Origin: Methanobrevibacter_A acididurans
Lineage (GTDB): Archaea > Methanobacteriota > Methanobacteria > Methanobacteriales > Methanobacteriaceae
Assembly: GCF_046197875.1 (NCBI RefSeq)
Contig: NZ_CP166991.1
Span: forward strand, 1,426,001 to 1,490,000
Direction of reading: 5' to 3'
Length of the DNA: 64,000 bases
This document shows, piece after piece, positions 21,203-29,568 of this stretch. Under the pieces are notes generated by a model. The model did not search any database. It was not told the DNA's origin and saw only the letters and a list, made by a program, of their open reading frames with translations. Every line of letters begins with the position of its first letter. Positions within the stretch are counted from its first letter, which is position 1. The translations under genes were made by a program, and so were the position numbers.

Positions 21203-21636
21203 TTAAATCAAACCTCTATTTATTTTATTTTCCGTATTTTTTGTAATTAATTAATAATATTATCATAAAAATTTTCTTTATATTGATAAAACATAGTTTA
21301 TACTAGTTATTTTATGATAAATAATAATTTAAAATTTAGATCATATGCATTAAAGCATAATCAAAAATATCTTTTATATAGTTTATTAGATTTTTAGTAA
21401 ATTTTCATAGAGTACTCTAATATTAAGCATTATAAAATTAAATATAAAATAAGCTGTAAAATACAATTAAAAGCTAATTAAACCCTATAATCCACAATCT
21501 AACAAATATGGAGTCAATCCATTCTATTTAAAAATTATTCTGTAAAAAAGTTTTAAAAAATTAAAACCCGCCCATAAAGGTTATTATTACATTAATAATT
21601 TATCTTATTTAAAGGTTTTCAATAGAATAAAAAAAA
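21203..21636. other. Long AT-rich gap upstream of rps3ae
   Basis: No ORF above 30 codons with a ribosome site is seen. The left part holds the rps3ae promoter on the minus strand (TATA-like sequence near 21299-21310). A slightly GC-richer stretch (about 21481-21580) has ATGGA-N5-TCCAT and AACCCGCCC; it could belong to a small RNA, but I cannot model a convincing structure. Confidence 0.4.
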
Positions 21637-21969
21637 TTATAAATGTCCTTTCATGAATTTAACATGATCAATATAACGTTCTAAAACTTCTTTAATAGGT
21701 CCTTCATCTTCAATAATTTTTAAATTAGCTTTTTTAGCTTTTAATTTAGTTGTAGGTCCATATTTAACCACGATAACTGTTTCACAATCAGAAACAGCAT
21801 CAATAACTTTAGTAGATTGGTGTTTAACCTCATCAGAAATATCTACATTCCTCTTTTCAATAAACTTAATATTATTCTCATCAATTAAATCATACACAAA
21901 TAAAGTTTTAGCTTTACCAAAATGTAAATCAACATCTTTACCATTAGATGATGCAACAGCTACTCTCAA
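21637..21969 (-). CDS. NifB/NifX-domain protein (dinitrogenase Fe-Mo cofactor family)
   Basis: A 110-residue single-domain protein with VAVASSNGKDVDLHFGKAKTL read as VDLHFGKA, the pattern of the NifX/NafY/MTH1175 family. In nif-lacking methanogens these small proteins are thought to bind iron-sulfur clusters or flavins; no target is known. The TTG at 21969 is chosen because AGGTGGT sits just upstream and the residues before it (MVC) are not conserved. It follows the iron-sulfur flavoprotein gene by 27 bp, so the two are probably co-expressed. Confidence 0.8.
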   Translation of the reverse strand: MRVAVASSNGKDVDLHFGKAKTLFVYDLIDENNIKFIEKRNVDISDEVKHQSTKVIDAVSDCETVIVVKYGPTTKLKAKKANLKIIEDEGPIKEVLERYIDHVKFMKGHL

Positions 21970-21996
21970 ACAAACCACCTAAAAAAAATTAAAAGT

Positions 21997-22566
21997 TTAA
22001 TTTTTAATTTTATTTAATAAGTTAGCAACATTTTCTCCAAATAATTTAATTGTTTCAATACCTTCAGTATCTTGAAGAGCAGTACCTTCAGCTCCTGCAA
22101 AAACCATATTCCAATAATTACTACCAATTATAATCATTTCATTAATATTGAAAAACATGGACATTTCTTGTAATGTGATAGAGGTACCGCCTCTTCTAGC
22201 AATTGCAATTGGCCCCCCAACCATCCAAGATAAAAATTTATCATTACCTCTAGAAACTTTACCAATTCTTTGTAAAGCTGCCATAATATCTCCACGTGCA
22301 GTACCAAAGTAAACAGGTGCAGCTGGAATAAAACCATCCGCTTTTCTTATTTTTTCGATAATTTCATCTAAGCCATCATTGATGACACAATTCCCTTTAG
22401 TTTTACATGCATTACAACCTACACAAGATTGAATATTCAATCCTCTTAAGTTAACTATCTCAGTTTCAACACCTTTAGATTCTATAGATTTAGCACATTC
22501 CTCTAAAACTTGCATAGTATTACTATTTTCTCTTGGACTTCCACATAATAAAATAACTTTTGTCAT
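21997..22566 (-). CDS. isf: Iron-sulfur flavoprotein / NADPH-dependent FMN reductase family
   Basis: A 189-residue flavodoxin-like protein: LCGSPRENSNT is the phosphate loop for FMN, and cysteines 48, 51, 54 and 60 (CVGCNACKTKGNC) form the compact cluster motif of Isf proteins. Isf proteins move electrons from ferredoxin to oxygen, peroxide or other acceptors in methanogens. Strong AGGAG before the ATG. It sits between a NifX-like protein and the MTA phosphorylase gene. The physiological acceptor cannot be read from sequence. Confidence 0.87.
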   Translation of the reverse strand: MTKVILLCGSPRENSNTMQVLEECAKSIESKGVETEIVNLRGLNIQSCVGCNACKTKGNCVINDGLDEIIEKIRKADGFIPAAPVYFGTARGDIMAALQRIGKVSRGNDKFLSWMVGGPIAIARRGGTSITLQEMSMFFNINEMIIIGSNYWNMVFAGAEGTALQDTEGIETIKLFGENVANLLNKIKN

Positions 22567-22599
22567 AACAAAATCTCCTAAATAATTTTTTTATAAAAC

Positions 22600-23361
22600 T
22601 TAAAATTCAGCACCATTTAAAACATGTAAACAATCACAATCAAAATCTTCATTTAAATCTTTGATTGTTTTATAAATTAAATTAATCAAATCATTATTCT
22701 TTTCTTCCATGATTTCTAATACTTCATCCATAGTTAATTTATTAGGTGAAATACCAGAACCATAATTAGAAACAACACATATAGAACTATAACATATCTC
22801 TTTTTCTTTAGCTAAAACTGCTTCGGGGAGACCTGTCATACCCACAACATCCCCACCAAGTTTTTGAAACATGTTAATTTCTGCAGGAGTTTCAAATCTA
22901 GGACCTTCAGTACATACATAAGTCCCATAAGAAATGACATCCCCATTAGAAATAATTTTATTTCTTAAGCGGTTACAATAAGGTTCAGTAAAATCTAAAT
23001 GAACAACTTTTTTATCATAAAAAGTTCTATCTCTTAAAACTGTAAAATCAAGAAAATCATCCACAACAACAAATGAACCGGGACCCATATCTAAATTAAT
23101 ACTACCTACAGAATTAGTAGCAATTATTTGATTAACCCCTAAACTTTTTAAAGCAGAAATATTAGCTTTAAAATTTATCATATGTGGAGGATATGCATGT
23201 CCTGATGAGTGTCTTGGTAAAAAAGCAACTTCTTTACCCTCTATTTCTAGAAGAGAAACTTCAGGATTTACATTATAATTTGTTTTAACTTTAATTTTCT
23301 CTTCATTATCTGCTTTTTCCGCTATATTGTATACACCAGTTCCACCAATAATACCTATCAT
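22600..23361 (-). CDS. mtnP: Methylthioadenosine/methylthioinosine phosphorylase family
   Basis: A 253-residue family-2 purine nucleoside phosphorylase: IGGTGVYN at the N-terminus, the phosphate motif RHSSGHAYPPHMINF, ATNSVGS and GMTGLPEAVLAKE for the purine site. It cleaves methylthioadenosine or, in methanogens, probably 5'-methylthioinosine made by a deaminase, so MTIP activity is as likely as MTAP. The MTIP identity is inference. ATG after AAGGTG. It follows rtcB by 22 bp. Confidence 0.87.
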   Translation of the reverse strand: MIGIIGGTGVYNIAEKADNEEKIKVKTNYNVNPEVSLLEIEGKEVAFLPRHSSGHAYPPHMINFKANISALKSLGVNQIIATNSVGSINLDMGPGSFVVVDDFLDFTVLRDRTFYDKKVVHLDFTEPYCNRLRNKIISNGDVISYGTYVCTEGPRFETPAEINMFQKLGGDVVGMTGLPEAVLAKEKEICYSSICVVSNYGSGISPNKLTMDEVLEIMEEKNNDLINLIYKTIKDLNEDFDCDCLHVLNGAEF

Positions 23362-23382
23362 AAATTACACCTTAATAGAAAA

Positions 23383-24837
23383 TTAACCTTTAGTAACTAT
23401 TAATGGAGTTACTTTAGCAACTAATTTAGCAATTCCTAATTTATCAGAAGTTTTCACAACTTGATCAACATTTTTATAAGCCCCAGGAGCTTCTTCAGCT
23501 AAAACTGGATCAGAATTAGCTTTAACTTGAATACCTTTACTTAATAAATTTTCTTTAATTTCATCTGCAGAGAATTCTTTTTTAGCTTTAGATCTAGATA
23601 AGATTCTTCCAGCACCATGTGCAGTAGAACCAAAAGTATTTTCCATTGCAATTTCGGTTCCATGAAGAACATAAGAAGAAGTACCCATGGTTCCAGGTAT
23701 TAAAACTGGTTGACCAATTTCACGATAATCTTCAGGGACTTCACTTCTACCTGGACCAAAAGCACGGGTAGCTCCTTTTCTATGAACTAATAAATTTAAT
23801 TTCATACCATTTTTATTAACTATATGTGTTTCTTCTTTAGCTATATTATGTGCAACATCATAGACAGTTGTCATGCCCATATCTTTTGCAGATTTACCTA
23901 AAACATCCTCAAATGTTTCTCTAACCCAATGAACTATCATTTGACGATTTGCCCATGCATAATTAGCCGCTGCATACATTGCTTTTAAATAATCTTGAGC
24001 TTCTTCGGAATCTAAAGGAGCACATGCAAGTTGTCTATCAGGAATATTTAACTTATATTTTTTGTAAGCTTTATCCATTTTTCTTAAATAATCAGAACAT
24101 ACTTGATGTCCACATCCTCTAGACCCACTATGAACCATGATTGTTATTGTTCCTTTTTTTAATTTAAAAATTTTAGCAGCTTTTTCATTATAAATTTCAT
24201 CAACCTTTTGAACTTCTAAAAAGTGGTTTCCTGAACCAAGAGATCCTAATTGAGGTATACCTCTTTTTTTAGCTTTATCACTAACTACCTCAGAATCTGC
24301 ATTTTTTATTCGACCATTCTCTTCTAAGAATTTTAAATCTTCTTTCCAACCATAACCATTATTTACTGCCCATTCAGCACCTTTATTTAAAACTTCATCA
24401 ATTTCTTTAGGTAATAATTTAATTTTACCTTTACTTCCTACACCTGAAGGGATATTTTTAAATAGCTTTTCTGTAAGTTCTGTAATATATGGTTTTAAAT
24501 CATCCTCTGACAAGTTAGATCTTATCATTCTAACACCACAATTTATATCAAAACCTACACCCCCAGGACTAACAACACCATTATTCATATTGAAAGCCCC
24601 AACACCACCTATAGGGAAGCCATATCCAAAATGAATGTCTGGAAGGCCTAATGAAAACTTTTGAATTCCAGGTAAACATGCTACATTTGTTACTTGTTCT
24701 ATAGCTCCTTCTTCAAGATTTTCAATACCTTCTTCATTTAAGTATAATCTTGCTGGAACTTTCATTTGTTTTTTATAACTACTTGGGATTTCCCAAATAT
24801 TTTCATCAATTTTGTTAATATTTTCCTTAATACTCAT
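23383..24837 (-). CDS. rtcB: RNA-splicing ligase RtcB
   Basis: A 484-residue GTP/Mn-dependent ligase that joins 2',3'-cyclic phosphate and 5'-OH RNA ends, as left by tRNA intron excision. Conserved pieces include GFDINCGVRM (metal Cys 100), SLGSGNHFLE, HSGSRGCGHQ and HGAGRILSR, whose His takes the guanylate. No intein interrupts it, unlike some archaeal RtcBs. The window's own tRNA-Met gene carries an intron that would be a substrate, and the activator archease is encoded 0.94 kb away. Confidence 0.97.
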   Translation of the reverse strand: MSIKENINKIDENIWEIPSSYKKQMKVPARLYLNEEGIENLEEGAIEQVTNVACLPGIQKFSLGLPDIHFGYGFPIGGVGAFNMNNGVVSPGGVGFDINCGVRMIRSNLSEDDLKPYITELTEKLFKNIPSGVGSKGKIKLLPKEIDEVLNKGAEWAVNNGYGWKEDLKFLEENGRIKNADSEVVSDKAKKRGIPQLGSLGSGNHFLEVQKVDEIYNEKAAKIFKLKKGTITIMVHSGSRGCGHQVCSDYLRKMDKAYKKYKLNIPDRQLACAPLDSEEAQDYLKAMYAAANYAWANRQMIVHWVRETFEDVLGKSAKDMGMTTVYDVAHNIAKEETHIVNKNGMKLNLLVHRKGATRAFGPGRSEVPEDYREIGQPVLIPGTMGTSSYVLHGTEIAMENTFGSTAHGAGRILSRSKAKKEFSADEIKENLLSKGIQVKANSDPVLAEEAPGAYKNVDQVVKTSDKLGIAKLVAKVTPLIVTKG

Positions 24838-25209
24838 TGTACCACATAATTAGCGAATTTTTGAATAAATAAATTAAAAGAAATTAATTTTCAAAAAATT
24901 TATAAAATTAATATATAATATGAAATTTTATCTATTTTAAAACATATAAATTTGAGGTTTTATAAGTCATGAAAAAAATTAATTTAAAAAAAAGAATTAA
25001 AAAAAGTTAAATTTTTACACTAAAAAATTTAAATAATAGTTTTAAACATGAAAAATCCTTAAAAATAAAATATAATAATTATCTAAAACAAATTGGAGAG
25101 TAAAATCTGAATAAATATCCCCATTACTTTCTTAATTATAAATACTCAAATATTATATTTTTATAATGTAAAAATTAAGAATGCAAGCTAATAAAAAATA
25201 AATACAATT
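24838..25209. other. AT-rich intergenic region between rtcB and a secreted protein gene
   Basis: 372 bp, over 80% A+T. On the minus strand it must contain the rtcB promoter. TTTTACACTAAAAAAT near 25012 resembles weakly the mini-ORB of Methanothermobacter but only about 8 of 13 positions agree. No supported small gene. Confidence 0.4.
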
Positions 25210-25668
25210 TTAGTAGCCCACATACTTCCCATTTTTATAAGTAACATTCATCAATGTTCTATTCTGAAATTTTGTTTGATTAGTTGAATTTGAAACAGAA
25301 GGATCATCTTTATAACATGCATCAATCGTGAAATTTCTAGCATTATCCGGTACTTTTAATGTATAAAAAAATGTACCATTACTATTAGTATGAACTTCTA
25401 TACCACTAATATTAAGTTCAGGTGATGATAAAATTACTGTAGAATTAGGAGTAGCATTACCTGTAACATTAAATAATCCAGTTCCATTAACAGAACCTTC
25501 AAAAGGTTTTATTGGTAAATTTTCATAAGGATTTAACAATGTTATCACAATAGATAATAAACAGATAATAAGTATTATAACTACTGCAGTTTTCATTTTG
25601 TTAAACTTTTTATTCCCATTTTCATCCACATTATAAAAAAGTGAATTTAAAAAATCAGTTAAACTCAT
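25210..25668 (-). CDS. Membrane-anchored extracellular protein rich in N-glycosylation sequons
   Basis: Unknown 152-residue protein. Residues 1-25 are polar, residues 26-46 form one transmembrane helix, and the rest (about 50-152) looks like a single Ig/carboxypeptidase-regulatory-like beta sandwich (VNGTGLFNVTG, then GTFFYTLKVPDNA). It carries 11 N-X-S/T sequons in about 100 residues, so it is a likely substrate of the AglB encoded at 43.9 kb. It lies between rtcB and archease on the same strand but its function is unlikely to relate to RNA. Confidence 0.65.
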   Translation of the reverse strand: MSLTDFLNSLFYNVDENGNKKFNKMKTAVVIILIICLLSIVITLLNPYENLPIKPFEGSVNGTGLFNVTGNATPNSTVILSSPELNISGIEVHTNSNGTFFYTLKVPDNARNFTIDACYKDDPSVSNSTNQTKFQNRTLMNVTYKNGKYVGY

Positions 25669-25776
25669 AGTTTTCCTCTTAAATAAATAACATTAATTAT
25701 TTATTAAAAATATGATATTTAATATTTTCTAGTAAATCCCAAATATTTTTTTTAAATAAAAATAATTAGAAAAAAA

Positions 25777-26232
25777 TTATAAATCTAAGATTACTCTTAC
25801 TTTAAATAAATCATCTTCGATTACATCCATTAGATGGAATGTAACCGCTTTAACTTCAGAACGTCTTTCATGTTTATCCCAATCAATATGTTCCCCCCAT
25901 ATTGTCCCATTCAATTCATAACTAATTTCATCATCTTTAAAACTTTTTTTTATCATAAGATCAAATTTAGAAAAAAATAGAAATTCAGTTTCTTCTAAAA
26001 ATAATAATTCCTCTAAGTAATCATATAATAGAGAAACTTTATCTTCAGATTGAATTGTAATTTTTTTATTAATTATTTGATTGACTTTTTTAGTGTCGGT
26101 CATTACTTCAAACATTGCTAGTGATGCATTTTGGTATGCTTCATTAATTGTCCTACCAAATGCCCAAAAACCAACATCTGCAGTAACATCAAAAAATTCA
26201 TATTGTTTTTGTAAATCTTTAGAAGGTTTCAA
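25777..26232 (-). CDS. Archease, RtcB activator
   Basis: A 151-residue protein with FFDVTADVGFWAFG near the N-terminus, SEDKVSLLYDYLEELLFL in the centre and the EVKAVTFHLM segment toward the end, all diagnostic of archease. It speeds multiple turnover and widens the NTP use of RtcB; the metal-binding Asp residues are those in DVTAD. The start is TTG with AAGGA upstream. rtcB lies on the same strand after one intervening gene, consistent with a shared tRNA-splicing role. Confidence 0.9.
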   Translation of the reverse strand: MKPSKDLQKQYEFFDVTADVGFWAFGRTINEAYQNASLAMFEVMTDTKKVNQIINKKITIQSEDKVSLLYDYLEELLFLEETEFLFFSKFDLMIKKSFKDDEISYELNGTIWGEHIDWDKHERRSEVKAVTFHLMDVIEDDLFKVRVILDL

Positions 26233-26359
26233 ATTATCAAATCCTTATTTTCCACTTTTAAATTAAAAAATAAAATTAACAATATATTAGTTTTCAAATG
26301 CTCTTACTCTTTTTTTATATATCTAATTTTATATCATTTATAATATGGAGTGATTAAAA

Positions 26360-26548
26360 ATGACAAACAAAAATACAAAATATTATAGAAAAGATTTAAG
26401 AAAACAAAGCAATTTTCATGACTATTTTTTCTTCAATGGATATAATTTAAATTCATGCATATCTATATTGTTAATAATAACCTTATTATTATTCTGTGTA
26501 ATGGCAGTTTCCGCTACTCCAAATCCAAACGTTATATTTGGAATTTAA
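26360..26548 (+). CDS. Small single-span/secreted peptide, uncharacterised
   Basis: A 62-residue ORF with a good ribosome site (GGAGTGATTAAAA-ATG) and a TATA-like sequence 60-80 bp upstream. The first 33 residues are basic and aromatic, residues 34-50 are strongly hydrophobic, then AVSA resembles a signal-peptidase site and only ten residues (TPNPNVIFGI) follow. It could be a membrane microprotein, a precursor of a tiny secreted peptide, or the leftover N-terminus of a surface protein. It lies alone between archease and cdc6. Confidence 0.5.
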   Translation: MTNKNTKYYRKDLRKQSNFHDYFFFNGYNLNSCISILLIITLLLFCVMAVSATPNPNVIFGI

Positions 26549-26577
26549 AATAAATAATATATAAAATAAAAATAATT

Positions 26578-27723
26578 TTAAGAAAAATTTATGTCTGTAC
26601 AATTTAAATCATCAGGATCAAAACGAAGAAAAATTTGTCTTGAATTTCCTCTAATTCCTTTTCCAGTTAATTTTGTGTCTACTAATCTTAAAAATTCTAA
26701 TTTTTCTAAAATTCTGTTAAAACTAGCATAACTTGATTTAGTTTGCTCTTTAAATTTTTCTGAAACTTTAGTCACAGTTAAAATTTCATCTTTATTAATA
26801 GATTCATCTTCTTTTACAATTAATTTTAACAAAGCAAATTCTTTATCATTTAAAGATTTTAAAGTTTCAAGTAAATTGTAGGATACATGCTTGGATAATG
26901 CTTTGTCTAAATGTTTTTGTGTTATTTTTTTAGATGCTTCAGACTCAGCAATATTTCCACAAACTCTAAGAATATCTATACCTTCTCTCAAATCACCAGT
27001 TTCAAAAGTATAATCAGATATTTGCCTTACCAAATCATCTGAAATAACATTAGGATAAAAACCCATTTTAACTCGATCAGATAATATACTGAGTATTTGA
27101 GAATGAGAATAAGGTTCAAATGTTATATCTTGTGGGATGAAAACTGTTTTAACATTTTTATCTAAGGCAAATCTAAATTCAAGCTCAGATAAAATTACAA
27201 AAATCCCAGTATGAACTGTTGGAAACTCTTCATAAGCTCTTAATATATCATAAAATACTTTATTTGCATTTTTATTCTGAAAAATAAAATTAGCATCATC
27301 AAAAGCGACGATTAAAGATGTATCATTATCTGTTAAATTTTTCATTACCTTTTGATATATTGTAGCAAAGGGCACTCCTGTTTCTGGAGGTTTATGTCCA
27401 AATAATTTTTCATGAATTTGAGAAAAAATACCAAAACGAGTAGTATTAAGTTGACAATTAATATAACAACATTTAATTTTATCTGATGTATTTTCAATTA
27501 AGTCGAAAACTTTTTTTACAGCGGTTGTTTTACCCGTAGCACATGGCCCTAAAATTACTGCATTACTTGGCATCCCACCTTTCAAAGCAGGTCTTAAAGC
27601 ATAAGCCATTGCTTCCATCTGATTATCCCTAAAATTATAATTTTCAGGCATATACTCTGGATTGAATGCACTAATATTTTTAAATAAAGTTTCATCAAAC
27701 ATTAAAATATCTTGAATTGCCAT
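26578..27723 (-). CDS. cdc6: Orc1/Cdc6 replication initiator
   Basis: A 381-residue AAA+ initiator: Walker A GPCATGKTT at residues 59-67, a Walker B-like VAFDDAN, the sensor/RFALDKNV region and a C-terminal winged-helix domain (about 290-381). It binds origin recognition boxes and loads MCM. The P-loop has Cys-Ala rather than the usual Gly-x-Gly-x-Thr spacing, a variation compatible with function. No cluster of ORB repeats is seen in the short gaps either side, so an origin here is not supported. Confidence 0.92.
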   Translation of the reverse strand: MAIQDILMFDETLFKNISAFNPEYMPENYNFRDNQMEAMAYALRPALKGGMPSNAVILGPCATGKTTAVKKVFDLIENTSDKIKCCYINCQLNTTRFGIFSQIHEKLFGHKPPETGVPFATIYQKVMKNLTDNDTSLIVAFDDANFIFQNKNANKVFYDILRAYEEFPTVHTGIFVILSELEFRFALDKNVKTVFIPQDITFEPYSHSQILSILSDRVKMGFYPNVISDDLVRQISDYTFETGDLREGIDILRVCGNIAESEASKKITQKHLDKALSKHVSYNLLETLKSLNDKEFALLKLIVKEDESINKDEILTVTKVSEKFKEQTKSSYASFNRILEKLEFLRLVDTKLTGKGIRGNSRQIFLRFDPDDLNCTDINFS

Positions 27724-27769
27724 ATTATTAATTTATTTTGTCATAATATATAAATAATTTATCCCACAA

Positions 27770-28501
27770 TTAAGGGGAAATTAAATTAATTAATTCAACA
27801 TCCTCATTTTTTTCTATCCATTCAGTTAATTTTTCTGCATATTTCAATTTTTTTTGTTTAACTTCATCTGCTACTTCTAAATCATCTTTAATATTAGGTC
27901 TTGAATATTTTGTAACAATGTTTCCAAAGTCCATACCGGCTAATAAAATTTTTTTCGCACCTAACTCAACTGCTAAAAAAATTGCTCTGTCTCCATCAGT
28001 AAAACCCCCAAAATTATATAAATTTCTCTCAGGGATTGATTGAGTTGTTCCAAAAACATTTTTTAAAGTATTTGTATAAGTTATAATTTTATCTTCATTA
28101 TCCCCATGGGCATGCACCGCAAATATTGCACCTTGAGCATTAGCAATTAATAAATCAGATATTTTCCCATCTAAATCCGTTACTATTATATCAGGTATTA
28201 TATCTTCTTCTAAAAGAGCAGTTGTTGCACCATCAGCAGAGATTAAAATATAATCATTTAAATTATAATCTTTTTTAATTTGGGAAATATTAGATTTTAA
28301 AGAGGGGCCTGCACCAAAAACAATGAAATTTTTACTTAAAGTTTTTTTAGTTACATAATCGTACAAATCATCAATATCAAAACAACCTTTTTTATCTAAT
28401 ATATCATTTAAAACATCAGCTGTTTTTTCATCTCCTTCTCTTGAAAAACCAAAATCATTTAAAATATTATTATACCAAATTTCCCATTCATTTATATCCA
28501 T
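27770..28501 (-). CDS. mptE: 6-hydroxymethyl-7,8-dihydropterin pyrophosphokinase MptE-like (DUF115)
   Basis: The 243-residue protein has the DUF115 core: VFGAGPSLK for nucleotide, ISADGATT, DIIVTDLDG and a late NFGGFTDGDRA and GMDFG pair. Archaeal MptE (first shown for M. jannaschii MJ1634) makes the pterin diphosphate used for methanopterin. This is the non-homologous counterpart of bacterial FolK. It lies between cdc6 and surE on the same strand. The ATG follows GGAGGATAAT. Confidence 0.9.
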   Translation of the reverse strand: MDINEWEIWYNNILNDFGFSREGDEKTADVLNDILDKKGCFDIDDLYDYVTKKTLSKNFIVFGAGPSLKSNISQIKKDYNLNDYILISADGATTALLEEDIIPDIIVTDLDGKISDLLIANAQGAIFAVHAHGDNEDKIITYTNTLKNVFGTTQSIPERNLYNFGGFTDGDRAIFLAVELGAKKILLAGMDFGNIVTKYSRPNIKDDLEVADEVKQKKLKYAEKLTEWIEKNEDVELINLISP

Positions 28502-28525
28502 ATCATTATCCTCCTTAAATATTTT

Positions 28526-29311
28526 TCACCATTTTTTTAAACTGTTAATACTGCCAGTCATGTCAAATCTTAATGGTGATAAACTTACACATTTTTTATT
28601 TAATAAAGCATAACCATCTGTTCCTTTATCATAATTTTTAACCATTTTAGGAGATAACAAATAATAATCCTCATTATTTTCATTACGTTTATTAATAATT
28701 TCAGTGTCAAACATTTTATCAGCTAAAGAAGTAATCATTATTTTATCTGAAGAAGGATATGAAGGAATATTAAGATTTAATAAATCTACATTTTTAGGTA
28801 ATCCCTTAATTAAGATTTTTTTTACTACTTTATGTAAAATTTTAGAAGCAAAACTAAAATCCGGCTCTTTTATAAATTTTAATTGATTATCTTCAAATTT
28901 AACATCCCTATGATCTATAGATAAAGAAACTGCTAAAGATGGAATACCCGAATTAACTGCTTCTAATGAAGCCCCAATAGTTCCAGATTTAGTAATTTCA
29001 CTTTTACAAATATTACGACCCAAATTAATTCCCGCAATTACAATATCTGGTTTTATTTCCATGATTTCATGAATACCTAAACTTACCGAATCCGAAGGAG
29101 TTCCAGAAACACCAAATGCAACACTACCATCATTTAAAGTGGTTTTATTAATTTTTAAAGGTTTCATAACTGTTAAACTTCTACCTAAACCACTATGTTC
29201 ATCATCAGGAGCTACAACTGTAATATTCCCTAAATCTTCAAGTGATTTTTTAGCTGCTAAAATGCCCGGAGCATTAACCCCATCATCATTACTTATTAAG
29301 ATATTCACCAT
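28526..29311 (-). CDS. surE: 5'/3'-nucleotidase SurE
   Basis: A 261-residue metal-dependent phosphatase. The start reads NILISNDDGVNAPG with the metal aspartates at 8-9, followed by APDDEHSGLGRS, SGTPSDSV and the N-containing GINLGRN motif. SurE dephosphorylates nucleoside monophosphates and, in some organisms, polyphosphate. The ATG follows GGTGATTCATT. It runs into mptE after 24 bp, suggesting co-transcription. Confidence 0.95.
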   Translation of the reverse strand: MVNILISNDDGVNAPGILAAKKSLEDLGNITVVAPDDEHSGLGRSLTVMKPLKINKTTLNDGSVAFGVSGTPSDSVSLGIHEIMEIKPDIVIAGINLGRNICKSEITKSGTIGASLEAVNSGIPSLAVSLSIDHRDVKFEDNQLKFIKEPDFSFASKILHKVVKKILIKGLPKNVDLLNLNIPSYPSSDKIMITSLADKMFDTEIINKRNENNEDYYLLSPKMVKNYDKGTDGYALLNKKCVSLSPLRFDMTGSINSLKKW

Positions 29312-29568
29312 AATGAATCACCACAAATAGATTTAATTGAATAAATTTTTCTTTAAACTATTATTTATTTATACCTAAAATATATTAACTGAACAATCCC
29401 TAATTAAAAGTTCCAGAAAAATTATTTAATACAAAATCTTTTTAAAAGATAAAAAAAAGAAAGTAATATAAGCTTGAATTTTTTTATTTATAACATTTAA
29501 TTTAATATTCCAAAAAATTAAGATAACAAGCTAAAAATTATCCTTATAATAATGGAGGAACTTGAAAA

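Noticed and set aside
21481..21580. Possible small RNA in the GC-richer patch
   Set aside because: I could not find C/D, H/ACA or other family signatures or a good stem, so no RNA is called.
23383..24837. Intein in RtcB
   Set aside because: Length (484 residues) and continuous family motifs leave no room for an intein.
26549..27769. Replication origin at cdc6
   Set aside because: The gaps beside cdc6 are 29 and 46 bp and hold no ORB or mini-ORB repeats. The one mini-ORB match is in the IS.
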